In this document: in pieces, positions 9,615 through 20,847 of the stretch | Layout of the letters: each line of letters starts with the position of its first letter | Numbering within the stretch: the first letter of the stretch is position 1 | Assembly (NCBI GenBank): GCA_916048095.2 | Contig: OU696584.1 | Location: forward strand, 2,189,317 to 2,253,316 | Direction of reading: 5' to 3' | DNA from: Sacculina carcini | Taxonomy: Eukaryota; Arthropoda; Thecostraca; Sacculinidae | DNA length: 64,000 bases | Made by a program: the position numbers and the translations under genes | Notes under the pieces: model-generated | Told to the model about the DNA's origin: nothing | What the model saw: the letters and a program-made list of their open reading frames with translations, nothing else | The model's database searches: none

Positions 9615-11280
9615 CCCGCCCGTCGTGCGGAACAATTCATACAATAAAACTCATATCAAATCCATAAAATTTAATGAATACAAATTGAAAACCAAAAAAT
9701 GTAACCTATAAATATCTTAACCAATATAAAAGTCTAAATGTGCATATTTTTGTTCTTATTTTGACAAATATTATCCCTCAACCCGCCTGATATATAAATC
9801 TGCCCGTCGTGTGGTATAATTCAGAACACAAACACGAAACAAACAATGAAAGGTGATGAAAAATTTTCATCAGAATGTTTCCAAACTATATTTATTACTT
9901 AACATCATTCCCCAATATCATTTGCCTAAGCACTTTTTTACTTTTACCGCTATAATATTTATTGCTAAAACTTATATATATTTCCGCTATCATTAAAACC
10001 CAATATAACCTGAGTCAAACCTACCCAACCCAACCCAACCATTCAATCTTGACCGAGCTCAGCCTAGTCTGAGGTGATTTAACTTATTAGTTTGTGATCA
10101 CAAAATATACTGATTCGATCATAATTTGAAATCAGAAGACTGAGATTATCTACCCCAGGGGTCTCAAACACGCGGCCCACCAATACTTATCTCTCAACCT
10201 GCCAATATAGTATCGGAACCAAACTGTAAGTCAGCTAAATTCACATTTGTTACATAATGCGATATAATTATACACCATTATCATATTATCTCATAATTCC
10301 CGGTTAATGCTTCCACTAATGCATCATATTCATACAGTTGTTATTTTTTGGATTACACCGATATTACAGCCCTTGATATTACAGCCGATATTATATTATG
10401 CAATCTATATTCTGCTACGTATTATTCCTAATACATATATCATCAGATCGCAGAATATATTTAAAGGTTTACATCATTCTCCAAAATCATTTGCTTAAGA
10501 GCTATTCTACTTTTATCGCTAGAATATTTACTGCTAGCAAAATATCATATACCTCGCTATCATTTAACCCACTCTTTATAGATACATTTAAGCCCGCCCG
10601 TCGTGCGGAAAAGTTCATAAAATATAATTAATATTCAATTCATAAAAACATTAGTGAAAACTGAAAAAGAAAATCAAACCCATAGGAAAGTTTTAGCCAA
10701 TATAAAAGTCTAAATGTGAAATTTATGTTTCAATTTAGAAAACATGTTTTTCCACAACCAGCCTCATATTTAAAGCTGCCCGTCGTGCGGAATAATTCAG
10801 AACTCAAACACGAAACAAACAAAGAAAATTGATGAAAAACGACCAACAGAAAAAGTCAAATTTGTAAATTCTTGTTTTAATTATTGACGATGTTTTTCCC
10901 TCAACACTGCTCAAATTCACACCCGTCCATCGTGTGTAGTATTTCAGAAGTGTAACACTATCAAAACAATGAAACTTTCGGTCATCTCTATAATTCCAGA
11001 TTAATGCTTCCGCTAAAACAGCATATGCATATAGTTGGCATTGCATGATATTACAACCCGTATCCTAATGCAACTTAAGCGTATGCAGCTTGAAATTCAA
11101 CCAAGTAGATTACACAGTAAAATTCAGTAGTTTAATTTGTTCCCAGTAGCATTTTATCCGCCCGTCGTGCGGAACAATTAATGTGTAAATATTGAGGACA
11201 ATAAAGACTTTCTGTTCAGTATAGTGTAGCATTAATTAAACTGTACCCAATAAAACCACATTCAAAAATATATTTAAGCT
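9615..11280 (+). repeat. left arm of a large inverted repeat
   Basis: Read in reverse complement it matches 12985-14868. Inner arms (10520-11280 against 12985-13735) look about 98% identical by eye. Outer arms (9615-10290 against 14225-14868) are more diverged. It contains five CCGCCC-motif units and a hAT-like terminus, CAGGGGTCTCAAACACGCGG, near 10156. No protein-coding frame is convincing. Confidence 0.75.
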
Positions 11281-11284
11281 CGAC

Positions 11285-12980
11285 GCGTCCGATTTTCTAT
11301 ACTTTTTTCTCTATTCCTCAGCAACTAACTATGACACATCTAAATAAATATTACCATCATGCTGGGAATTTTGTTTGCTACAACACGGTGTAAGTTTTTA
11401 TTTTTCAAAGTGTATTAAAAAAAGTTACGGCGGTGTGAGGTGTAAATGACAAAAAGGCAAAAAGGCAAAATTTGCACAAGAAACGTGAATATTTTGGTCA
11501 ATATTCCGCTATCTATTCCTCATAAACCAGCAATGGTACAGCTATAAAAATTATACTTTTTGTAGATAATTTTGTGGTCTACAAGAAAAATTAAAATTTA
11601 TACCCACAAACGATACAAAAAACGTGTAAAATTGGCAAAATTCTCAAATACATCCAAAATTTCACTTGAACACCGGGTGACTAAAATTTATTCATTTTTC
11701 TACTATTTCTCAGTAGCTACTTGTTATATATAAGAATAAATTATACCATCGTGCTAGAAATTTTGTTTTCTTCAATACGGTATAATTTGTGATTTTCCAA
11801 AGTGTATCTCAAGGAACTTACGGCGGTGTAAATTCAATAGGAAATATTACCAATTTGACAGCTATTATGCGCACTTGCGATTACACAGGAATATACTACT
11901 GTGTAGATAATTTTGTGTTCTACAGGATAAGCTATAATTTATACCCAAAAATGATACAAAAACGTGTAAAATTGGCAAAATTCTCAAATACATCCAAAAT
12001 TACACTTGAACACCGGGCGACTAAAATTAATTCATTTTTCTACTATTTCTCAGTAACTATTTGTTACACATAAAAATAAATTATACCATCGTGCTAGAAA
12101 TTTTGTTTTCTACAATACGGTATAATGTTCAATTTTCCAAAGTGTATCTGAAGGAAGTTACGGGGTGTAAAGTCAAACGGACATATTGCCAATTTGACAG
12201 CTATTATGCGCACTTGCGATTACACAGGAATATACTACTGTGTAGAGAATTTTGTGTTCTACAATATAAGCTATAATTTATACCCACAAATGATACAAAA
12301 ATTGTGTAAAATTGGCAAAATTCTCAATTACATCCAATATTACACTTGAACACCTGGCGACTAAAATATATTCATTTTTCTACTATTTCTCAGTAAATAT
12401 TTGTCACACATAAAAATAAATTATACCATCGTGCTAGAAATATTGTTTTCTACAATACGGTATAACTTGTAATTTTCCAAAGTGTATCTGAAGGAAGTTT
12501 CGGCGGTGTAAAGTCAAAAGGACATATTGCCAATTTGACAGCTATTATGCGCACTTGCGATAACACGGGAATATACTACTGTGTAGATAATTTTGTGTTC
12601 TACAATATAAGCTCTAATTTATACCCACAAATGGTACAAAAAACGTGTAAAATTGGCAAAATTCTCAAATACATCCAAAATTACACTTGAACACCGGGCG
12701 ACTAAAATTATTTTATTTTTCTACTATTTCATAGTAACTATTTGTTATACATAAAAATAAATTATAACATCATGCTGGAAATTTTGTGTTCTACAATGCG
12801 GTATAATTTGTAATTTCCCATAGTGTATCTGAAGGAAGTTACGGCGGTGTAAAGTCAAAAGGACATATTACCAATTTGACAGCTATTATGCCAACTTGCA
12901 ATTACACAGCAATATACACTGGTTAAATTTCACTGAAGCCCAATCAGAATTCAGAATGCATCATATCAGCTCCAAGCATG
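11285..12980 (+). repeat. central array of ~340-bp tandem units
   Basis: About four and a half units lie between the inverted arms. The TTTTCTACTATTTCTCAGTA box recurs near 12036 and 12376, with a variant near 12717, giving a period near 340 bp. It begins with an older half unit and ends with CACTGAAGCCCAATCAGAAT, an end also seen at about 24650. No gene. Confidence 0.75.
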
Positions 12981-12984
12981 GATG

Positions 12985-13911
12985 GTGTGGTTTTATTGGG
13001 TACAGTTTAATTAATGCTACACTATACTGAACAGAAAGTCTTTATTGTCCTCAATATTTACACATTAATTGTTCCGCACGACGGGTGGATAAAATGCTAC
13101 TGGGAACAAAGGAAACTACTGAATTTTACTGTGTAATCTACTTGGTTGAATTTCAAGCTGCATACGCTTAAGTTGCATAAGGATACGGGTTGTAATATCA
13201 TGCAATGCCAACTATATGCATATGCTGTTTTAGCGGAAGCATTAATATGGAATTATAGAGATGACCGAAAGTTTCATTGTTTTGATAGTGTTACACTTCT
13301 GAAATACTACACACGATGGACGGGTGTGAATTTGAGCAGTGTTGAGGGAAAAACATCGTCAATAATTAAAACAAGAATTTACAAATTTGACTTTTTCTGT
13401 TGGTCGTTTTTCATCAATTTTCTTTGTTTGTTTCGTGTTTGAGTTCTGAATTATTCCGCACGACGGGCAGCTTTAAGTATGAGGCTGGTTGTGGAAAAAC
13501 ATGTTTTCTAAATTGAAGCATAAATTTCACATTTAGACTTTTATATTGGCTAAAACGTTCCTATGGGTTTGTTTTTCTTTTTCAATTTTCACTATTTTTT
13601 TATGAATTGAATATTAATTATATTTTATGAACTGTTCCGCACGACGGGCGGGCTTAAATGTATCTATAAAGAGTGGGCTTAAATGATAGCAAGGTATATG
13701 ATATTTTGCTAGCAGTAAATATACGGTACAATACGGTATACAATACGGTATAATTTGTAATTTTCCAAAGTGTATCTGAAGGGAGTTACGGCGATGTAAA
13801 GTCAAAAGGACATATTGCCAATTTGACAGCTATTATGCGCACTTGCGATTACACAGGAATATACTACTGTGTAGATAATTTGTGTGTAGTGTAGACAGAC
13901 TATTTCTCAGG

Positions 13912-13997
<86 letters not shown>

Positions 13998-14868
13998 GAT
14001 CCTCTGTCTGTCTGTCTGTCTGTCTGTTTGTCCCACCCTCCTTGGTCCATTTTCTATCAGCTACTTCTCGGCCACCATTTGGTGTATCTGCTAACAATTT
14101 ATACCATCACGTTGGAAATTTTCATTCATTCATTCATTTCAAACATTCAATTTTACCGTGTGGAATGAATCCATATACAAAACTCACGGGCTGGACTTCA
14201 AGATCCAGACTCACTAATGTAAATGTGACTTAAATGGTGTATAATTATATCACATTATGCAACAAATGTGAAATTAGCTGCCTTACAGTTTGGTTCCGAT
14301 ACTATATTGGCGGGTTGAGAGGAAAGTATCGGTTGGCCGCGTGTTTGGGACCCCTGGGGTAGATAATCTCAGTCTGCTGATTACAAATTATGATCGAATC
14401 AGTATATTTTGTGATCACAAACTAATAAGTTCAATCACCTCAGACTAGGCTGATTGCGGTCAAGATTGAATGGTTGGGTTGGGTTGGTAGGTTTGACTCA
14501 GGTTATATTGGGCTCTAATGATAGCGGAACATAAATAAATTTTAGCAATAAATATTATAGCGGTAAAAGTAAAATAGTACTTAAGCAAATGATGTTGGGG
14601 AATGATGTTAAGTAATAAATATAGTCATCATCTTTCATTGTTTTTTCGTGTTTGTGTTCTGAATTATACCACACGACGGGCAGATTTATATATCAGGCGG
14701 GTTGAGGGATAATATTTGTCAAGATATTAACGAAAATATTCACATTTAGACTTTTCTATTGGTTAAGATATTTATAGGTTACATTTTTTGCTTTTCAATT
14801 TGTATTCATTATATTTTATGGATTTAATATGAATTTTGTTGTATGAATTGTTCCGCACGACGGGCGGG
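12985..14868 (-). repeat. right arm of the large inverted repeat
   Basis: Reverse complement of the left arm, interrupted at about 13736-14140 by the start of another array element (TA run, GAGATCCTCT box, CTGT run). It carries inverted CCGCCC-motif units near 13064, 13448, 13630, 14664 and 14847. The 14220-14870 part recurs in the same orientation at 22290-22960. Confidence 0.75.
13914..13994 (+). repeat. TA microsatellite
   Basis: About 80 bp of pure TA precede AAAAGAGATCCTCTGTCTGT. Tyr-Ile open frames through it are repeat artefacts. Confidence 0.95.
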
Positions 14869-15058
14869 TGTGAAAATGACTAAGGCGGACTGAGAGGAAA
14901 TATTTTGTCGAAATAAAAATAATTAAACTTATAATTTTCAATTGATTAATATTTTTATGAGTGTCCCCTATTTCATTTTTAATTTTCCATATTTTTTATG
15001 AATTGAATATGAATTTCATGTTATGAATTACTCCGCACAACGGGCGGTTTTTAATGCT

Positions 15059-15059
15059 A

Positions 15060-15144
<85 letters not shown>
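15059..15144 (+). repeat. TA microsatellite
   Basis: Pure TA run directly followed by TTTAAACCCGCCCGTCGTGC, the start of a motif unit. Confidence 0.95.
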
Positions 15145-15146
<2 letters not shown>

Positions 15147-15840
15147 AACCCGCCCGTCGTGCGGAGCAGTTCATAACATGAAATTCATATTCAATCTATA
15201 AAATAAAATGAATACAAATTTGAAAGTAAAAAAATTGACCTGTAAATATGCTAACCAATAGAAATGTCTAAATGTGAGTATTTTCATATTAATTTGGACA
15301 AGATATCCCTCGATCTGTCTCATATATGAACCTGCCCGTCGTGCGGAATAATTCAGAACAGAAACACGTAGCAAACAATGAAAATTCTAGCATGTAAACC
15401 CGCCCGTCGTGCGGAACAATTCATACTATTACATTTGTATTCAATTCATAAGAGAAGTGGAATATGAATTTGAAAAGAGAAGAGCAAACCCATAAAAAAG
15501 TATAAATTTCTATATTTTTATATTTATTTTGACAAAATTGTTTGCTTAAACCGCCTCATATTTAAACCTGCCCGTCGTGCTGAATAATTCAGAACTCAGA
15601 CACTAAACTATGAAAAATGACCAAAATTTTTCATCATAATGTTTCCAAAATATGTTTATAACTTAACATCACCATCTAGCATTGAAACCCGCCCGTTGTG
15701 CGGAACAAATATTATATAAATAAAATATATATTGAATTGATAAAATAAAACAAATACAAATTTAAATAGACAAAATTAAACCCATAACAACTATTAACCA
15801 ATAGAAAAGTCTAAATATGGATGTTTTTATTATATATTAG
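15145..15840 (+). repeat. run of alternating CCGCCC-motif units
   Basis: Five units in direct order near 15148, 15330, 15399, 15569 and 15688. Two subtypes alternate. One reads CCCGCCCGTCGTGCGGAACA and leads to ATTCATA; the other reads CTGCCCGTCGTGCGGAATAA and leads to TTCAGAACNCAAACACG. Each is followed by AT-rich sequence with AACCAATAGAAAAGTCTAAA. Spacing is irregular, unlike CRISPR. Confidence 0.65.
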
Positions 15841-16409
15841 CTAGGTTTTGTCCTGAACGCTAGCGCTCTAGCGAATACTTCATGCGCATGGCACATAAAC
15901 TCAGATGCTGATTTCTCAGCAGCGAGAAATCATAGGCGGATGAAGTAAATATGTATAGTGGGGCTAAATAATGTATAATGGCTTGTTGAAAATGTTTTTT
16001 AGAAGATATATCAAAATTAGGGGGAAACATTGCATTTGAAGGACATTTATAAAAACCAATTTCAAAGAGGCTAAGCCCCCTGCACAATTCCTGGATCCGT
16101 CATTGTGTCCATTGATCGCTGTGTTAAATATATCAGTCGTCGGTGGAAATGCCATGGTCTTGAAAAAACGGTTTTATCTTTTGTCTAATCGGTATCATCT
16201 TGTAGAGGACAAAATTTCCAATCTGTGGCTATATAAAACTGCCAATTCTGTTGAGCAGTTATCCCCAAACCCGTGGCATAAAATACCCAAAATGTGAAAA
16301 ACTCGTTTGTGCACACACACAGACAGAATAACGTTCTGATTATTATCGGGTTTATATGCTGGTTTATATGTTTATATGCAACAAAACCTAGCCTATGACC
16401 TTCTTGCAT
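15841..16409 (+). repeat. unclassified repeat-like intergenic DNA
   Basis: Holds a short inverted GCTAGCGCTCTAGCG, a GAGGACAAAATTTCCAATCTG block and a run of TTTATATG repeats. No protein family is recognised in its short open frames. It probably belongs to the same class of decayed non-autonomous elements. Confidence 0.35.
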
Positions 16410-16865
16410 CTATTTTACCCCTAGGGACCAAGTTTCATCAAAATCGACACAAATGCATGACACACAAATGGTAAACAGACACAAATGGTAAACAGACACA
16501 AATGACCTCAATGATCTTGCAAATGACCTCGGAGGTCAGCAAAACCTAGCCTATGACCTTCTTGCATCCATTTTACCCATAGGGACCAAGTTTCAACAAA
16601 ATCGGTCCAGTGGTTTTGGAGGAGATATGATTTATCAGACGCAAATGACCTCAATGACCTTGAAAATGACCTCGGATGTCAACGAAATCTAACTTATTAC
16701 ATTTTTTCATCCATTTTACCCCTATGGACCAAGTTTCATCAAAATCGGTCCAGTGGTTTAGGAGGAGATAGGGTAAACAGACACAAATGACCTCAATGAC
16801 CTTGAAAATTACCTCGGAGGTCAACAAAACCTAACCTATGACCTTCTTGCATCCATTTTACTCAC
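16410..16865 (+). repeat. tandem repeat with CAAGTTTCATCAAAATCGGT box
   Basis: Three boxes (near 16437, 16590, 16732) are spaced about 140-150 bp apart, each followed by CCAGTGGTTTAGGAGGAGAT or a variant and then an AATGACCTCAATGACCTTGA block. A fourth box at about 21092 lies on the far side of E2, so E2 landed inside this array. Confidence 0.75.
16861..16865 (+). repeat. target-site duplication of E2 (left copy)
   Basis: CTCAC here is repeated at 21082-21086 on the other side of E2. A 5-bp duplication is usual for Gypsy and BEL-type integrases. Confidence 0.85.
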
Positions 16866-17099
16866 TGTAGAAGTATATTTAACAATAGTAAAAACGAGAA
16901 CAGGAACAAGTCAATCACGCAAACATTATGTAAACTCTCACACTACACTCCAACATATTACCATCCTCCCTCGCACACTCACGAATTTCAAACCTCCGTC
17001 AATACCGTTAATTCTAATCACGGCAAAGTATAAACAATAACTTCATGTGACATATTCATCAAAGCACCTCATTCATATCAACATCTAAATAAACTCACA
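16866..17099 (-). repeat. 3' LTR of E2
   Basis: 234 bp, aligned without gaps to 20848-21081, with three substitutions. It begins TG and ends CA. The last codons of pol run 5 bp into it. Confidence 0.92.
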
Positions 17100-19908
17100 C
17101 CTCCTCCTGATTATTATAATCACACAAATGGCACACACGGCCTCTTCGACGCCTAGAACGAATTCGCTCTGATCTACGAATTGGCACACGATCATCCGGT
17201 GTCAAGTCGGCTCCGGCCGATCCACTGTCAATCTGGGACGTTGTTTGATCACCCGCAGGGAGACGGACGACGAGGTCTTCGTCACTCGTGTCCACAGATG
17301 CATTCATGCGGGTTTCCGTACACGCGTTCTTCAGCCGCACATCGCGAACGTGTCTGTACATCCCATCTACTTCAATACACTGAGCAGACACTACATCAGT
17401 CACTACAGCCTCTGTATATCTGTCATCACATCGTGCTCCTGGCGGCTTCACCCACACTGTATCACCCTTTTTAAACTTAGGTGCCGCCGGCTCATCATCC
17501 ATTGCAGAGAGTTTATCAACGAATCTCACTCTGACCCAGTACTTGTAGATCAAAGAGGCTGGGGCACTGCCGTGAGAGACGTCGTCCAGGGGTGTAATGT
17601 TGTAAATATGAACAGCCTCAGCGACACTGCATCTTTTTCTTGTTGCAATTACTTTAACGGTACGGTGATTGCGCTCTATTAATCCGTTGCCAGAAGGAGC
17701 GTATGCGCATCTGAACCTGACCTGTACTCCCCATTGATGGGCAAACTGGACAAAGCGTTGACTCCGGAATGACGCTTCGTTGTCGGTGAGGATCGATTCT
17801 GGAGGACCACGGTCGTAAAACACGCCTAGCAGAACGTCGGTAACATTATCGACACTGTGAGAGCGTAACTCGCGCCAGATGGCAAATCGAGAAGGCCCAC
17901 AGTCAATTAAGGTCAAATATGACTTGCCTCGAAAATGAGTAATGTCCATTGCCAAGCGGTCCCACACATTTTCAACAGCCGTACTACCCTTGGGCCATTG
18001 AACGGGAGCAGGGTCAATGGATTTGCAGACATCACACGCAGACACTACTCTTTTGACGTCGTTCCTACTCGCCTCACAGCCAGACCTTTTAGCGAAATAC
18101 AAAGTTCGTTTGATACCCGGGTGACCCATTTCGTGGTGAATTTCACGAATTCTCGCTTCAACTGGCATGGCCACGGCGGAACAGGACACACAAGCTTGAG
18201 CGGGCTGTCTTTCGAGCCAATCAGTCGGTACCCGAGTCAGCTGGTCTGCTTTGTTATCTTTTGAAGGCACTAGACTTATTTCCACTTGCAACCGATACTC
18301 TTCAATCAAAGACTTTACAATATCCAACCTTCTTCGAACGAGCATTTCCCCAGCTGCTTTCGTTCGTAGCCTTTGTTTGTCTGTCAATAGATCAGAGACC
18401 CATCTGTACACTGTGAGCGAATCAGTCACCAATTCAACTTTGTTCATGTCCCACGCGAGTGCCAAATTCAATCCTTTTATTACGGCGTCCAGTTCAGCCA
18501 TGTTGATATGTCGAACATTTTCCTTCCTCAACCAGCTGCCATCTTCCATTATTTCACCATTCACTTCAATAGCTGCTCCCAACGCGAGACTACTTGCATC
18601 CACCCAAACTTTTGCTTTATTTCCTCGAACAGCCCACCGCCCACAGGCGGGATCATGTTGATCTAGCTGAGCTTTAAGCCGCTGTAAACAGTGATTTACA
18701 GCTTCGCTTTTAATCTCATCATCCCATGATTTACTATTCTCATTTGCAATCCTTTTTATATATGCGGTCGCCACGCGCAGCCATCCTCCCACAGGTAAGT
18801 GACCTATCCATTTGCTACATACTGAAAATATAGTTCGTCGAGTCAGTCGCTCGGGTAAGTCACATACAGCACTGTCACGACACCATCTCAACTGTCCTTT
18901 TCTATTAAACACTCTCAGACCGAGAAGTCTAGCGCCATCCTTGGCTTTCTCGCTTTCTTTGCACACCAGTCCATATCTGAGTAAATGTCGTCGCACATGA
19001 TCAACACCTACTATGTCCTCATTCACCAACACATCATCTACATACGGGATGGCTCCTGCCTCGACAAGCTCATCTTGATGAATCACGGCCTTCAGTACAG
19101 CTTTCATGATTAAAGGGGCCACGTTAAGCCCAAACCCCAACCTGGTAAGACAGTACCTCTGCCCTTGTATTATTACCGTCTGATAAGACCACAAAGAAGG
19201 GTGCACCTTAATCTGGAGGTAGGCTTTTTTCAGATCGACAACACTTACATTATCTCCTTGCCTCCTCCATTTTCTCAAGACATCACCACACACATCAACA
19301 TCTCGAGTATGTGCCTCAATGAAAGCATTCACTTCTCTAAAGTCCAAGACCGGCCTAACTTTTTTACGCTGTGGCACGGCCATCAATGGTATCAAACCTT
19401 TTGGAGGGCCAAGTCGTGCTTCGTCATACTTTATAAGCCAGCCTTCGTCAATCCACGACTGCAGCTCGTCTTCGAAAGCTGCTCGGTGATGATCACCCAC
19501 ATGGTACAAACCAACACAATTGTTTAGGCAACCAGGCTCTACTCCATTCACCCACTTCCACCTGGCTGTCCACGACATATCATTTTCATCATAATCAACT
19601 ACAAAATCTGACTCCTCAACTTTCAAATTAGCACTGTTAGACGCCATAGCAGGACACGCAAAATCGGCGACAGAATTTCTCATCACCGATCCTGATTCAC
19701 AATTTCCAATTCCAAACATCACTTTTCCCGGAGCCCAGATCGACACTCCGCCAAGCGCGACTATGGCGTCCATACCCATTATCATATCCAAACCCATCGG
19801 ACGTGAATCGGCAACTAGCACATCTATAACTCTTGAGGCACCGCGGCAGAGCACACAAACTGTTCCGCGTCCGATACACACAAAACGATCTTGACTCAAT
19901 GTGAGCAC
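17095..19908 (-). CDS. pol: pol polyprotein of E2 (RT, RNase H, integrase)
   Basis: A long intact frame of about 937 residues, open back to 19965. RT motifs run PVLDFREVN, VVDLKKAYLQI (first Asp), LTRLGFGLNVAP and the PYVDDVLV catalytic box. RNase H shows VWVDASSLALG, NMAELDAVIKG and LVTDSLTVYRW. Integrase has its HHCC zinc module (HHEMGHPGIKR then CDVCKSID), the triad LAMDITH, LTDNEASF, GLIERNHRT, and a C-terminal module with GDTVWVKPPGARC and VDGMYRHVRDVRL. The C-terminus is Arg-rich (RRSERIRSRRRR). The codon at 19908 is GTG and probably not a true start: pol should be read as a gag-pol fusion by -1 frameshifting. Confidence 0.9.
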   Translation of the reverse strand: MLTLSQDRFVCIGRGTVCVLCRGASRVIDVLVADSRPMGLDMIMGMDAIVALGGVSIWAPGKVMFGIGNCESGSVMRNSVADFACPAMASNSANLKVEESDFVVDYDENDMSWTARWKWVNGVEPGCLNNCVGLYHVGDHHRAAFEDELQSWIDEGWLIKYDEARLGPPKGLIPLMAVPQRKKVRPVLDFREVNAFIEAHTRDVDVCGDVLRKWRRQGDNVSVVDLKKAYLQIKVHPSLWSYQTVIIQGQRYCLTRLGFGLNVAPLIMKAVLKAVIHQDELVEAGAIPYVDDVLVNEDIVGVDHVRRHLLRYGLVCKESEKAKDGARLLGLRVFNRKGQLRWCRDSAVCDLPERLTRRTIFSVCSKWIGHLPVGGWLRVATAYIKRIANENSKSWDDEIKSEAVNHCLQRLKAQLDQHDPACGRWAVRGNKAKVWVDASSLALGAAIEVNGEIMEDGSWLRKENVRHINMAELDAVIKGLNLALAWDMNKVELVTDSLTVYRWVSDLLTDKQRLRTKAAGEMLVRRRLDIVKSLIEEYRLQVEISLVPSKDNKADQLTRVPTDWLERQPAQACVSCSAVAMPVEARIREIHHEMGHPGIKRTLYFAKRSGCEASRNDVKRVVSACDVCKSIDPAPVQWPKGSTAVENVWDRLAMDITHFRGKSYLTLIDCGPSRFAIWRELRSHSVDNVTDVLLGVFYDRGPPESILTDNEASFRSQRFVQFAHQWGVQVRFRCAYAPSGNGLIERNHRTVKVIATRKRCSVAEAVHIYNITPLDDVSHGSAPASLIYKYWVRVRFVDKLSAMDDEPAAPKFKKGDTVWVKPPGARCDDRYTEAVVTDVVSAQCIEVDGMYRHVRDVRLKNACTETRMNASVDTSDEDLVVRLPAGDQTTSQIDSGSAGADLTPDDRVPIRRSERIRSRRRRGRVCHLCDYNNQEEV

Positions 19909-20040
19909 TGGAATATTTTCTGCGTGCCAGTCATCACATATATTTCTAAATGCGATGCTTACCGATCAGCCAGTGTCCAACAGCGCACGCCGGCGAACGC
20001 CATTTACGTCGATGTGGATCACCGGCAGCTGGCCACTTAT
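19909..20040 (-). pseudogene. pro: protease segment of E2 pol with an in-frame TGA
   Basis: In the pol frame this reads LPVIHIDVNGVRRR then ALLDTG, the aspartic protease active site. A TGA at 19966-19968 follows, then SVSIAFRNICDDW into pol. E1 has TGT (Cys) at the same place (DTGCTD). The frame is -1 relative to gag, whose stop lies at 20037-20039. The TGA is either a recent point mutation or a readthrough site; nothing in the flanks decides between them. Confidence 0.7.
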
Positions 20041-20831
20041 TGACCGGGAGAAGAGACCGGCACAAACTCTCTTCCCCCTCCCTCGTTTCCCTTCCGTTGT
20101 CCGGCACGACACTGCGAAGCCAGGTGACCAGGACGATTACAGTTAAAACAGCGTCTTCTTTGCCAATTGGAGTTGTCAGACCGACTTGCACGAGTGGCAT
20201 TTGTTGAAGATGGACAATTTTTAGCGAAGTGACCAATACCACCACACGTGAAACATTTACTTTCAGCGGGACACTCACTAGCTTTAGGCGCATGTGCAGC
20301 ACGAGCAGCAAAACAAGAATCATGTTCGTGCTTCTCACTTTCGTGCAAGAGTATCCTCGAACGGTCCAGCAGCTCAGACAGGCTCATTCTGTCTAGCCGA
20401 GAGCCAAGACGTAACAGTTGGCGTACCCCATCCGGAAGACCAGCCACAAATGCGCACATCACCAGTGAGTCCGGTACATCTCCAACAATAGACGCCAGCC
20501 GTTTCAACTCCGACAGAAAAACATCCACCGCTTCTCCTGGTAGTCTTTTTCTGCTTATGAATGCCTCGTAAGCGGTGAATTTATCCACAGCAAATGCCGA
20601 CAGAAGAGCCCTTTTCACTTTGATGTACTCCTGTTTGTCATCTTCCGTAAGTTGCTGATATACGGCGAACGCCCCACCAGTCAAACGCAGTGGCACAACA
20701 CAATGCAGGTCAGCAATTCTCCTGAGCCGACACACCAACTCCACTTTCTCCAGCCACTCACTCACTGGTGCAGACGAGCCATCAAACTCAGGAATAAGTC
20801 GCAAATCAGCACTGGTCTCACTGTTACTCAT
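20037..20831 (-). CDS. gag: gag-like nucleocapsid protein of E2
   Basis: 264 residues from the ATG at 20831, which lies only 16 nt inside the 5' LTR; an upstream ATG at 20900 lies in the LTR. A capsid-like region (LRLTGGAFAVYQQL, VDVFLSELKRLASI, CAFVAGLPDGVR) is followed by two CCHC zinc knuckles, CFTCGGIGHFAKNC and CFNCNRPGHLASQC. It aligns with E1 gag throughout. The product would package element RNA. The frame ends SSPGQ and pol lies at -1; a purine run (GGAGGGGGAAGAG) about 40 nt before the stop is the best slippage candidate but not a canonical heptamer. Confidence 0.88.
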   Translation of the reverse strand: MSNSETSADLRLIPEFDGSSAPVSEWLEKVELVCRLRRIADLHCVVPLRLTGGAFAVYQQLTEDDKQEYIKVKRALLSAFAVDKFTAYEAFISRKRLPGEAVDVFLSELKRLASIVGDVPDSLVMCAFVAGLPDGVRQLLRLGSRLDRMSLSELLDRSRILLHESEKHEHDSCFAARAAHAPKASECPAESKCFTCGGIGHFAKNCPSSTNATRASRSDNSNWQRRRCFNCNRPGHLASQCRAGQRKGNEGGGREFVPVSSPGQ

Positions 20832-20834
20832 CTT

Positions 20835-20847
20835 TGCCGAAATAGCT
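20835..20847 (-). promoter_or_regulatory. primer-binding site of E2 (complement of tRNA-Phe 5' end)
   Basis: Read on the minus strand directly after the 5' LTR it is AGCTATTTCGGCA, identical to E1 at 172-184. The reverse complement of its first 12 nt equals nucleotides 1-12 of tRNA-Phe. The E2 LTR contains no complement of this site, so Tf1-style self-priming is not evident. Confidence 0.72.

Noticed and set aside
13882-14097. Tyr-Ile-rich frames through TA repeats, also at 35807-35906
   Set aside because: Artefacts of TA microsatellites.
15145-15740. Regularly recurring GC-rich motif resembling a CRISPR array
   Set aside because: Spacing is irregular, spacers are themselves repeats, both orientations occur, and the DNA is from an animal.
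15860-16087. Short frames at 15860-16409 as genes
   Set aside because: No domain, no codon bias, and surrounding sequence is repeat-like.
19966-19968. UGA recoded as Cys or selenocysteine genome-wide
   Set aside because: Other genes in the window stop normally at TGA, and E1 has a TGA in place of a Trp codon elsewhere, so random nonsense mutation is simpler.
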